From Antedon mediterranea (lineage: Eukaryota > Echinodermata > Crinoidea > Comatulida > Antedonidae): a stretch of 64,000 nucleotides of DNA. Within the stretch, counting starts at the first letter, position 1; the number at the start of each line of letters is the position of its first letter. The stretch covers positions 2,420,001 through 2,484,000 of the forward strand of contig NC_092679.1 in NCBI RefSeq assembly GCF_964355755.1, given 5' to 3'. A program made the position numbers and the translations under genes. The notes beneath the pieces were generated by a model. It saw nothing but the letters and a program-made list of their open reading frames with translations. It ran no database searches and was not told the origin of the DNA. Shown here one piece after another: positions 43,966-56,280 of the stretch.

Positions 43966-46900
43966 TCATAGTAACTAGTTTTATCAAAAAATAAAAAGGT
44001 CGAAATTTTGCCATTTTCTCAAAAATCCCTGTACTATAGTACAGGGAAATTGTCGAAATGACCAATTTTCAACACTTTTATTTTTTGACATAAATGGTTA
44101 CTATAGCATAATAAACATGCGCAGAGTCTAATAATGGGTTCTGCGCATGTCAATTATGCTATAGTAACCAGCCCTTTTATTGTTGGACATAAATGGTTAC
44201 TATAGCATAATAAACAAGCGCAGATTCGAATAATGGGTTCTGCGCAAGTCAATTATGCTAAAGTAACCAGTCCTTTTATTTTTGGACATAAATGGTCACT
44301 ATAGCATAATAAACATGCGCAGAGTCGAATAATGGGTTCTGCGCATGTCAATAATGCTATAGTAACCAGTTTTATCGAAAAATAAAAAGGTCAAATTTTG
44401 GCAATTTTCTGAAAAAATCCCTGTACTATAGTACAGGGAAATTTTTGAAAAATAGTCAATTTTCGACCCTTTTATTTTTTGACATAAGTGGTTAAGCATA
44501 ATAAACATGCGCAGAGTCTAATAATGGGTTCTGCGCATGTCAATTATGCTATAGTAACCAGTCATTTTATTTTTGGACATAAATGGTTACTATAGCATAA
44601 TAAACATGCGCAGAGTCGAATAATGGGTTCTGCGCATGTCAATTTTGATATAGTAACCAGTTTTATCGAAAAATAAAAAGGTCGAATTTTGGCAATTTCC
44701 TGAAAAAATCCCTGTACTATAGTACAGGAAAATTTTCGAAAAATAGTCAATATTCGACTCTTTTATTTTTAGACATAAATGGTTACTATAGTATAATAAA
44801 CATGCGCAGAGTCTAATAATGGGTTCTGCGCATGTCAATTATGCTAAAGTAACCAGTCCTTTTATTTTTGGACATAAATGGTCACTATAGCATAATAAAC
44901 ATGCGCAGAGTCGAATAATGGGTTCTGCGCATGTCAATAATGCTATAGTAACCAGTTTTATCGAAAAATAAAAAGGTCAAATTTTGGCAATTTTCTGAAA
45001 AAATCCCTGTACTATAGTACAGGGAAATTTTTGAAAAATAGTCAATTTTCGACCCTTTTATTTTTTGACATAAGTGGTTACTATAGCATAATAAACATGC
45101 GCGGAGTCTAATAATGGGTTCTGCGCATGTCAATTTTGCCATAGTAACCAGTTTTATCGAAAAATAAAAAGGTCGAATTTTGGCAATTTTCTGAAAAAAT
45201 CCCTGTACTATAGTACAGGAAAATTTTCGAAAAATAGTCAATTTTCGACCCTTTTATTTTTTGACATAAATGGTTACTATAGCATAATAAACATGCGCAG
45301 AGTCTAATAATGGGTTCTGCGCATGTCAATTATGCTATAGTAACCAGTCCTTTTATTTTTGGTCATAAATGGTTACTATAGCATAATAAACATGCGCAGA
45401 GTCGAAAAATGGGTTCTGCGCAAGTCAATTATGCTATAGTAACCAGTTTTATCGAAAAATAAAAAGATCGAAATTTGGGCAATTTTTGAAAAAATCCCTG
45501 TACTATAGTACAGGAAATTTTTCGAAAAATAGTCAATTTTCGACCCTTTTATTTTTTGACATAAATGGTTACTATAGCATAATAAACATGCGCAGAGTCT
45601 AATAATGGGTTCTGCGCATGTCAATTATGCTATAGTAACCAGTCATTTTATTTTTGGACATAAATGGTTACTATAGCATAATAAACATGCGCGGAGTCTA
45701 ATAATGGGTTCTGCGCATGTCAATTTTGCCATAGTAACCAGTTTTATCGAAAAATAAAAAGGTCGAATTTTGGCAATTTTCTGAAAAAATCCCTGTACTA
45801 TAGTACAGGAAAATTTTCGAAAAATAGTCAATTTTCGACCCTTTTATTTTTTGACATAAATGGTTACTATAGCATAATAAACATGCGCAGAGTCTAATAA
45901 TGGGTTCTGCGCATGTCAATTATGCTATAGTAACCAGTCCTTTTATTTTTGGTCATAAATGGTTACTATAGCATAATAAACATGCGCAGAGTCGAAAAAT
46001 GGGTTCTGCGCAAGTCAATTATGCTATAGTAACCAGTTTTATCGAAAAATAAAAAGATCGAAATTTGGGCAATTTTTGAAAAAATCCCTGTACTATAGTA
46101 CAGGAAATTTTTCGAAAAATAGTCAATTTTCGACCCTTTTATTTTTTGACATAAATGGTTACTATAGCATAATAAACATGCGCAGAGTCTAATAATGGGT
46201 TCTGCGCATGTCAATTATGCTATAGTAACCAGTCATTTTATTTTTGGACATAAATGGTTACTATAGCATAATAAACATGCGCGGAGTCTAATAATGGGTT
46301 CTGCGCATGTCAATTTTGCCATAGTAACCAGTTTTATCGAAAAATAAAAAGGTCGAATTTTGGCAATTTTCTGAAAAAATCCCTGTACTATAGTACAGGA
46401 AAATTTTCGAAAAATAGTCAATTTTCGACCCTTTTATTTTTTGACATAAATGGTTACTATAGCATAATAAACATGCGCAGAGTTTAATAATGGGTTCTGC
46501 GCATGTCAATTATGCTATAGTAACCAGTCCTTTTATTTTTGGACATAAATGGTTACTAAAGCATAATAAACATGCGCAGAGTCGAAAAATGGGTTCTGCG
46601 CAAGTCAATTATGCTATAGTAACCAGTTTTATCGAAAAATAAAAAGATCGAAATTTGGGCAATTTTTGAAAAAATCCCTGTACTATAGTACAGGAAATTT
46701 TTCGAAAAATAGTCAATTTTCGACCCTTTTATTTTTTGACATAAATGGTTACTATAGCATAATAAACATGCGCAGAGTCTAATAATGGGTTCTGCGCATG
46801 TCAATTATGCTATAGTAACCAGTCATTTTATTTTTGGACATAAATGGTTACTATAGCATAATAAACATGAGCGGAGTCTAATAATGGGTTCTGCGCAAGT

Positions 46901-49900
46901 CAATTATGCTATAGTAACCAGTTTTATCGAAAAATAAAAAGGTCGAATTTTGGCAATTTCCTGAAAAAAATCCCTGTACTATAGTACAGGGAAATTTTCA
47001 AAAAATAGTCAATTTTCGACCCTTTTATTTGTTGACATAAATGGTTACTATAGCATAATAAACATGCGCAGAGTCTAATAATGGGTTCTGCGCATGTCAA
47101 TTATGCTATAGTAACCAGCCCTTTTATTGTTGGACATAAATGGTTACTATAGCATAATAAACATGCGCAGAGTCTAATAATGGGTTCTGCGCATGTCAAT
47201 TATGCTATAGTAACCAGTCCTTTTATTTTTGGACATAAATGGTTACTAAAGCATAATAAACATGCGCAGAGTCGAAAAATGGGTTCTGCGCAAGTCAATT
47301 ATGCTATAGTAACCAGTTTTATCGAAAAATAAAAAGATCGAAATTTGGGCAATTTTTGAAAAAATCCCTGTACTATAGTACAGGAAATTTTTCGAAAAAT
47401 AGTCAATTTTCGACCCTTTTATTTTTTGACATAAATGGTTACTATAGCATAATAAACATGCGCAGAGTCTAATAATGGGTTCTGCGCATGTCAATTATGC
47501 TATAGTAACCAGTCATTTTATTTTTGGACATAAATGGTTACTATAGCATAATAAACATGAGCGGAGTCTAATAATGGGTTCTGCGCAAGTCAATTATGCT
47601 ATAGTAACCAGTTTTATCGAAAAATAAAAAGATCGAAATTTGGGCAATTTTTGAAAAAATCCCTGTACAGGAAAATTTTCGAAAAATAGTCAATTTTCGA
47701 CCCTTTTATTTTTTGACATAAATGGTTACTATAGCATAATAAACATGCGCAGAGTCTAATAATGGGTTCTGCGCATGTCAATTATGCTATAGTAACCAGT
47801 CCTTTTATTTTTGGACATAAATGGTTACTATAGCATAATAAACATGCGCAGAGTCGAAAAATGGGTTCTGCGCAAGTCAATTATGCTATAGTAACCAGTT
47901 TTATCGAAAAATAAAAAGATCGAAATTTGGGCAATTTTTGAAAAAATCCCTGTACTATAGTACAGGAAAATTTTCGAAAAATAGTCAATTTTCGACCCTT
48001 TTATTTTTTGACATAAATGGTTACTATAGCATAATAAACATGCGCAGAGTCTAATAATGGGTTCTGCGCATGTCAATTATGCTATAGTAACCAGTTCTTT
48101 TATTTTTGGACATAAATGGTCACTATAGCATAATAAACATGCGCAGAGTCGACTAATGGGTTCTGCGCATGTCAATTATGCTATAGTAACCAGTTTTATC
48201 GAAAAATTAAAATGTCGAAATTTTGTCATTTTCTGAAAAAATCCCTGTACTATAGTACAGGAAAATTTTCGAAAAATAGTCAATTTTCGACCCTTTTATT
48301 TTTTGACATAAATGGTTACTATAGCATAATAAACATGCGCAGAGTCTAATAATGGGTTCTGCGCATGTCAATTATGCTATAGTAACCAGCCCTTTTATTG
48401 TTGGACATAAATGGTTACTATAGCATAATAAACAAGCGCAGATTCGAATAATGGGTTCTGCGCAATTCAATTATGCTATAGTAACCAGTTTTATCGAAAA
48501 ATAAAAAGGTCAAATTTTGGCAATTTTCTGAAAAAATCCCTGTACTATAGTACAGGGAAATTTTTGAAAAATAGTCAATTTTCGACCCTTTTATTTTTTG
48601 ACATAAGTGGTTACTATAGCATAATAAACATGCGCAGAGTCTAATAATGGGTACTGCGCATGTCAATTATGCTATAGTAACCAGTTTTATCGAAAAATAA
48701 AAAGGTCGAATTTTGGCAATTTTCTGAAAAAATCCCTGTACTATAGTACAGGAAAATTTTCGAAAAATAGTCAATTTTCGACCCTTTTATTTTTTGACAT
48801 AAATGGTTACTATAGCATAATAAACATGCGCAGAGTCTAATAATGGGTTCTGCGCATGTCAATTATGCTATAGTAACCAGTCCTTTTATTTTTGGACATA
48901 AATGGTTACTATAGCATAATAAACATGCGCAGAGTCGAAAAATGGGTTCTGCGCAAGTCAATTATGCTATAGTAACCAGTTTTATCGAAAAATAAAAGGA
49001 TCGAAATTTGGGCAATTTTTGAAAAAATCCCTGTATTATAGTACAGGAAATTTTTCGAAAAATAGTCAATTTTCGACCCTTTTATTTTTTGACATAAATG
49101 GTTACTATAGCATAATAAACATGCGCAGAGTCTAATAATGGGTTCTGCGCATGTCAATTATGCTATAGTAACCAGTCCTTTTATTTTTGGACATAAATGG
49201 TCACTATAGCATAATAAACATGCGCAGAGTCGACTAATGGGTTCTGCGCATGTCAATTATGCTATAGTAACCAGTTTTATCGAAAAATAAAAATGTCGAA
49301 ATTTTGTCATTTTCTGAAAAAATCCCTGTACTATAGTACAGGAAAATTTTCGAAAAATAGTCAATTTTCGACCCTTTTATTTTTTGACATAAATGGTTAC
49401 TATAGCATAATAAACATGCGCAGAGTCTAATAATGGGTTCTGCGCATGTCAATTATGCTATAGTAACCAGTCCTTTTATTTTTGGACACAAATGGTTACT
49501 ATAGCATAATAAACATGCGCAGAGTCGAAAAATGGGTTCTGCGCAAGTCAATTATGCTATAGTAACCAGTTTTATCGAAAAATAAAAAGATCGAAATTTG
49601 GGCAATTTTTGAAAAAATCCCTGTACTATAGTACAGGAAATTTTTCGAAAAATAGTCAATTTTCGACCCTTTTATTTTTTGACATAAATGGTTACTATAG
49701 CATAATAAACATGCGCAGAGTCTAATAATGGGTTCTGCGCATGTCAATTATGCTATAGTAACCAGTCCTTTTATTTTTGGACATAAATGGTCACTATAGC
49801 ATAATAAACATGCGCAGAGTCTAATAATGGGTTCTGCGCATGTCAATTTTGCCATAGTAACCAGTTTTATCGAAAAATAAAAAGGTCGAATATTGGCAAT

Positions 49901-50545
49901 TTTCTGAAAAAATCCCTGTACTATAGTACAGGAAAATTTTCGAAAAATAGTCAATTTTCGACCCTTTTATTTGTTGACATAAATGGTTACTATAGCATAA
50001 TAAACATGCGCAGAGTCTAATAATGGGTTCTGCGCATGTCAATTATGCTATAGTAACCAGTCATTTTATTTTTGGACATAAATGGTTACTATAGCATAAT
50101 AAACATGCGCGGAGTCGAATAATGGGTTCTGCGCATGTCAATAATGCTATAGTAACCAGTTTTATCGAAAAATAAAAAGGTCAAATTTTGGCAATTTTCT
50201 GAAAAAATCCCTGTACTATAGTACAGGAAAATTTTCGAAAAATAGTCAATTTTCGACCCTTTTATTTTTTGACATAAATGGTTACTATAGCATAATAAAC
50301 AGGCGCAGAGTCTAATAATGGGTTCTGCGCATGTCAATTATGCTATAGTAACCAGTCATTTTATTTTTGGACATAAATGGTTACTATAGCATAATAAACA
50401 TGCGCAGAGTCGAATAATGGGTTCTGCGCATGTCAATTATGCTATAGTAACCAGTTTTATCGAAAAATAAAAAGATCGAAATTTTGTCATTTTCTGAAAA
50501 AATACCTGTACTATAGTAGGCCTACAGGGAAATTTTCGAAACATT
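43966..50545. repeat. Satellite 1: alternating inverted-repeat array, about 98-bp dyad spacing
   Basis: About 6.6 kb. Two kinds of dyad alternate. T is a hairpin GGTTACTATAGCATAATAAA to TTATGCTATAGTAACC enclosing CATGCGCAGA and TCTGCGCATG. S is a larger dyad centred on CCCTGTACTATAGTACAGGG. The sequence between an S and a T centre is inverse to that on the other side, so arms run on through aaaaataaaaaggtcgaa and ttcgacccttttattttt. T centres are about 98 or 196 bp apart; where two T follow each other the S core is replaced by tccttttatttttgga. Larger periods of about 590 bp recur (45,376, 45,966, 46,556; 48,909, 49,499, 50,089). I count about 44 T and 23 S by eye. Repeated 60-80 residue frames on the minus strand are by-products. 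Confidence 0.95.
50503..50530. repeat. Last S palindrome of satellite 1 with a GGCCTA insertion
   Basis: Other copies read CTATAGTACAGG; here CTATAGTAGGCCTACAGG, with six extra bases at 50519-50524. The result is TA-GGCC-TA, as though TA was duplicated around GGCC. Confidence 0.9.
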
Positions 50546-51002
50546 TTTTGACAAGATCGCCTAAAATTTATAATTTAAATCTACGATACTTAGTATTGTA
50601 TATTCAGGAATAGCCGCTCCATAGTCTCTTTGCTTTTCTTCCTTATATCTTATTCTTATTAACTCAAAATTATTTTTACTAACAAACATTACTATTTGTA
50701 TGCCTACGCTAGTGTGTAAACATTATTGACATAATTTCATAAACATCTTCATGTCGTACAACTACTCGTAACATTTTTCTCAACTTTCTATCATCTAAAA
50801 GTCGTAGTTAGTCATGCCTCGGGTCACATTCTATGGTCACCGTACAGGTAGGCTACTACATTAGTACTTCTATGAATGGATGACTAGCCGGTGACAATAA
50901 CGCTAGTTGGTCATACCCAGTACCGTTTTGATTTTACGATCATTCGGGAAACCACATCACGATGATCATATATTGCTTTATCATCACCTTGTTGTACCAT
51001 AG
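50546..51002. other. Spacer between satellites
   Basis: About 460 bp of apparently single-copy AT-rich DNA with no feature recognised. Confidence 0.6.
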
Positions 51003-51057
51003 ACACCGGTTTTATCGAAAAATAAAAGTGTCGAAAAATTGCCATTTTTAGAAAAAA
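51003..51057. repeat. Satellite 1 fragment fused to satellite 2
   Basis: accggttttatcgaaaaata, aaagtgtcgaaaaattgcca and tttttagaaaaaat match half of a satellite 1 S arm. They break off directly into satellite 2 sequence (ctgtaacaaatgggtt) with no spacer. Confidence 0.85.
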
Positions 51058-52083
51058 TCTGTAACAAATGGGTTAAAAAATATACTATAAAAATGTATTT
51101 CTTATTTTATTTTAAAAATCACGAGTCTCCTCTCCTTAATTGCCTAAGTCACACAGCTGACTTAGGCAGAAACACAAAAAGTGATCTGAGATCTGAGAAA
51201 CACAAAAATATAGTATATTGATATAAGCAGTGAGTTAGGCAGAAAAAAAAAAGTATGACTTAGACACTTTTGTTATGAGGCTGTCGATTTCATCTATATA
51301 CAAAAAATGCTACCTTTAAGTAACAAAATTTAATAGCATCAGCTCTTCGGATTAAAATTAACACTGATGATTTTAGAAAAAGAAAGTAGCAATAAAAGAA
51401 AAAGAATATGTAACAAATGGGTTGAAAAATATACTATAAAAATGTACTTCTTATTTTATTTAAAAAATCATGAGTCTCCTCTCCTTAATTGCCTAAGTCA
51501 CACAGATGACTTAGGTAGAAACACAAAAAACGATCTGAGCATGTGCAAATGTATATAAAAGCACTCAGATAATGTACAGAGGGCAGTATAATGATATAAG
51601 CAGTGAGTTAGGCAGATCATAAGTCAGCTCTCCTTAATTGCCTAAGTCACACAGCTGACTTAGGCAGAAACACAAAAAATATAGTATATTGATATAAGCA
51701 GTGAGTTAGGCAGAAAAACAAAACAAAAATTATGACTTAGACATTTTTTTATGAGGCTGTCCATATCATCTATATACAAAAAATGCTACCTTTAAGTAAC
51801 AAAATTTAATAGCATCAGCTCTTCGGATTAAAATTAACACTGATGATTTTAGAAAAGGAAAGTAGCAATAGAAGAGAAAGAATTTGTAACAAATGGGTTA
51901 AAAAATATACTATAAAAATGTATTTCTTATTTTATTTGAAAAATCATGAGTCTCCTCTCCTTAATTGCCTAAGTCACACAGCTGACTTAGGCAGAAACAC
52001 AAAAACGATCTGAGCATGTGCAAATGTATATAAAAGCACTCAGATAATGTACAGAGGGCAGTATAATGATATAAGCAGTGAGT

Positions 52084-52232
52084 TAGGCAGATCATAAATC
52101 AGCTCTTCTTAATTGCCTAAGTCACACAGCTGAGTTATGCAGAAACACAAAAAACAATCTGAGCATGTACAAATGTATATAAAAGCACTCAGATAATGTA
52201 CAGAGGGCAGTATAATGATATAAGCAGTGAGT
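52084..52232. repeat. Extra half-monomer within satellite 2
   Basis: Landmark spacing is 624 instead of 476 bp between 51,840 and 52,464, because the segment with ctgagcatg, tatataaaagcactcag and gtgagttaggcagatcata is present twice. This is consistent with unequal exchange between the two internal duplicated blocks. Confidence 0.8.
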
Positions 52233-52249
52233 TAGGCAGATCATAAGTC

Positions 52250-55200
52250 AGCTCTCCTTAATTGCCTAAGTCACACAGTTTACTTAGGCAGAAACACAAA
52301 CAATATAGTATATTGATATAACCAGTGATTTAGGCAGAAAAACAAAACAAAAATTATGACTTAGACACTTTTGTTATGAGGCTGTCCATATCATCTATAT
52401 ACAAAAAATGCTACCTTTAAGTAACAAAATTTAGTAGCATCAGCTCTTTGGATTAAAATTAACACTGATGATTTTAGAAAAAGAAAGTAGCAATAAAAGA
52501 GAAAGAATTTGTAACAAATGGGTTAAAAAATATACTATAAAAATGTATTTCTTATTTTATTTGAAAAATCATGAGTCTCCTCTCCTTAATTGCCTAAGTC
52601 ACACAGCTGACTTAGGCAGAAACACAAAAACGATCTGAGCATGTGCAAATGTATATAAAAGCACTCAGATAATGTACAGAGGGCAGTATAATGATATAAG
52701 CAGTGAGTTAGGCAGATCATAAGTCAGCTCTCCTTAATTGCCTAAGTCACACAGCTGACTTAGGCAGAAACACAAAAAATATAGTATAATGATATAAGCA
52801 GTGAGTTAGGCAGAAAAACAAACAAAAATTATGACTTAGACACTTTAGTTATGAGGCTGTCGATATCATCTATATACAAAAAATGCTACCTTTAAGTAAC
52901 AAAATTTAATAGCATCAGCTCTTCGGATTAAAATTAACACTGATGATTTTAGAAAAGGAAAGTAGCAATAAAAAAGAAAGAATTTGTAACAAATGGGTTA
53001 AAAAATTAACTATAAAAATGTATTTCTTATTTTATTTAAAAAATCATGACTCTCCTCTCCTTAATTGCCTAAGTCACACAGCTGACTTAGGCAGAAACAC
53101 AAAAAACGATCTGAGCATGTGCAAATGTATATAAAAGCACTCAGATAATGTACAGAGGGCAGTATAATGATATAAGCAGTGAGTTAGGCAGATCATAAGT
53201 CAGCTCTCCTTAATTGCCTAAGTCACACGGCTGACTTAGGCAGAAACACAAAAAATATAGTATATTGATATAATCAGTGAGTTAGGCAGAAAAACAAAAC
53301 AAAAATTATGACTTAGACATATTTTTATGAGGCTGTCCATATCATCTATATACCAAAAATGCTACCTTTAAGTAGCAAAATTTAATACCATCAGCTCTTC
53401 GGATTAAAATTAACACTGATGATTTTAGAAAAGGAAAGTAGCCATAAAAGAGAAAGAATTTGTAACAAATGGGTTAAAAAATATACTATAAAAATGTATT
53501 TCTTATTTTATTTAAAAAATCATGAGTCTCCTCTCCTTAATTGCCTAAGTCACACAGCTGACTTAGGCAGAAACACAAAAAACAATCTGAGCATGTACAA
53601 ATGTATATAAAAGCACTCAGATAATGTACAGAGGGCAGTATAATAATATAAGCAATGAGTTAGGCAGATCTCAAGTAAGCTCTCCTTAATTTCCTAAGTC
53701 ACACAGCTGACTTAGGCAGAAACACAAAAAATATAGTATAATGATATAAGCAGTGAGTTAGGCAGAAAAACAAAAAAAAATTATGACTTAGACACTTTAG
53801 TTATGAGGCTGTCGATATCATCTATATACAAAAAATGCTACCTTTTAGTAACAAAATTTAATAGCATCAGCTCTTCGGATTAGAATTAACACTGATGATT
53901 TTAGAAAAAGAAAGTAGCAATAAAAGAGAAAGAATTTGTAACAAATGGGTTAAAAAATATACTATAAAAATGTATTTCTTATTTTATTTAAAAAATCATG
54001 AGTCTCCTCTTCTTAATTGCCTAACTCACACAGCTGACTTAGGCAGAAACACAAAAAAACAATCTGAGCATGTGCAAATGTATATAAAAGCACTCAGATA
54101 ATGTACAGAGGGCAGTATAATGATATAAGCAGTGAGTTAGGCAGATCATAAGTCAGCTCTCCTTAATTGCCTAAGTCACACAGCTGACTTAGGCAGAAAC
54201 ACAAAAAATATAGTATAATGATATAAGCAGTGAGTTAGGCAGAAAAACAAACAAAAATTATGACTTAGACACTTTAGTTATGAGGCTGTCGATATCATCT
54301 ATATACAAAAAATGCTACCTAATTAAGTAACACAATTTAATAGCATCAGCTCTTCGGATTAAAATTAACACTGATGATTTTAGAAAAGGAAAGTAGCAAT
54401 AAAAGAGAAAGGATTTGTAACAAATGGGTTAAAAAATTAACTATAAAAATGTATTTCTTATTTTATTTAAAAAATCATGACTCTCCTCTCCTTAATTGCC
54501 TAAGTCACACAGCTGACTTAGGCAGAAACACAAAAAACGATCTGAGCATGTGCAAATGTATATAAAAGCACTCAGATAATGTACAGAGGGCAGTATAATG
54601 ATATAAGCAGTGAGTTAGGCAGATCATAAGTCAGCTCTCCTTCATTGCCTAAGTCACACAGCTGACTTAGGCAGAAACACAAAAAATATAGTATATTGAT
54701 ATAAGCAGTGAGTTAGGCAGAAAAACAAAACAAAAATTATGACTTAGACATTTTTTTATGAGGCTGTCCATATCATCTATATACAAAAAATGCTACCTTT
54801 AAGTAGCAAAATTTAATAGCATCAGCTCTTCGGATTAAAATTAACACTGATGATTTTAGAAAAGGAAAGTAGCAATAAAAGAGAAAGAATTTGTAACAAA
54901 TGGGTTAAAAAATATACTATAAAAATGTATTTCTTATTTTATTTAAAAAATCATGAGTCTCCTCTCCTTAATTGCCTAAGTCACACAGCTGAGTTATGCA
55001 GAAACACAAAAAACAATCTGAGCATGTACAAATGTATATAAAAGCACTCAGATAATGTACAGAGGGCAGTATAATAATATAAGCAATGAGTTAGGCAGAT
55101 CTTAAGTAAGCTCTCCTTAATTGCCTAAGTCACACAGCTGACTTAGGCAGAAACACAAAAAATATAGTATAATGATATAAGCAGTGAGTTAGGCAGAAAA

Positions 55201-56280
55201 ACCAAAAAAAATTATGACTTAGACACTTTAGTTATGAGGCTGTCGATATCATCTATATACAAAAAATGCTACCTTTTAGTAACAAAATTTAATAGCATCA
55301 GCTCTTCGGATTAAAATTAACACTGATGATTTTAGAAAAAGAAAGTAGAAATAAAAGAGAAAGAATTTGTAACAAATGGGTTAAAAAATATACTATAAAA
55401 ATGTATTTCTTATTTTATTTAAAAAATCATGAGTCTCCTCTCCTTAATTGCCTAAGTCACACAGCTGACTTAGGCAGAAACACAAAAACGATCTGAGCAT
55501 GTGCAAATGTATATAAAAGCACCCAGATAATGTACAGAGGGCAGTATAATGATATAAGCAGTGAGTTAGGCAGATCATAAGTCAGCTCTCCTTAATTGCC
55601 TAAGTCACACAGCTGACTTAGGCAGAAACACAAAAAATATAGTATAATGATATAAGCAGTGAGTTAGGCAGAAAAACAAACAAAAATTATGACTTAGACA
55701 CTTTAGTTATGAGGCTGTCGATATCATCTATATACAAAAAATGCTACCTTTAAGTAACAAAATTTAATAGCATCAGCTCTTCGGATTAAAATTAACACTG
55801 ATGATTTTAGAAACGGAAAGTAGCAATAAAAAAGAAAGAATTTGTAACAAATGGGTTAAAAAATTAACTATAAAAATGTATTTCTTATTTTATTTAAAAA
55901 ATCATGAGTCTCCTCTCCTTAATTGCCTAAGTCACACAGCTGACTTAGGCAGAAACACAAAAAACGATCTGAGCATGTGCAAATGTATATAAAAGCACTC
56001 AGATAATGTACAGAGGGCAGTATAATGATATAAGCAGTGAGTTAGGCAGATCATAAGTCAGCTCTCCTTAATTGCCTAAGTCACACAGCTGACTTAGGCA
56101 GAAACACAAAAAATATAGTATATTGATATAAGCAGTGAGTTAGGCAGAAAAACAAAACAAAAATTATGACTTAGACATTTTTTTATGAGGCTGTCCATAT
56201 CATCTATATACAAAAAATTCTACCTTTAAGTAGCAAAATTTAATAGCATCAGCTCTTCGGATTAAAATTAACACTGATGA
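52250..56280. repeat. Satellite 2 large duplication, copy 1
   Basis: The order of monomer variants here reappears 6,187-6,188 bp (13 monomers) further on, including rare marks: gtagccataaaag at 53,440 and 59,628, a 479-bp monomer near 53,895 matched at 60,083 by a 478-bp one, and tagtagcatcagctct at 52,432 and 58,620. Boundaries are approximate. Confidence 0.85.

Noticed and set aside
44299-50337. Dozens of 60-118 residue minus-strand frames (MTCAEPIIRLCACLLCYSN type)
   Set aside because: Identical peptides come from satellite 1 arms; frames end and start at hairpins and carry no domain.
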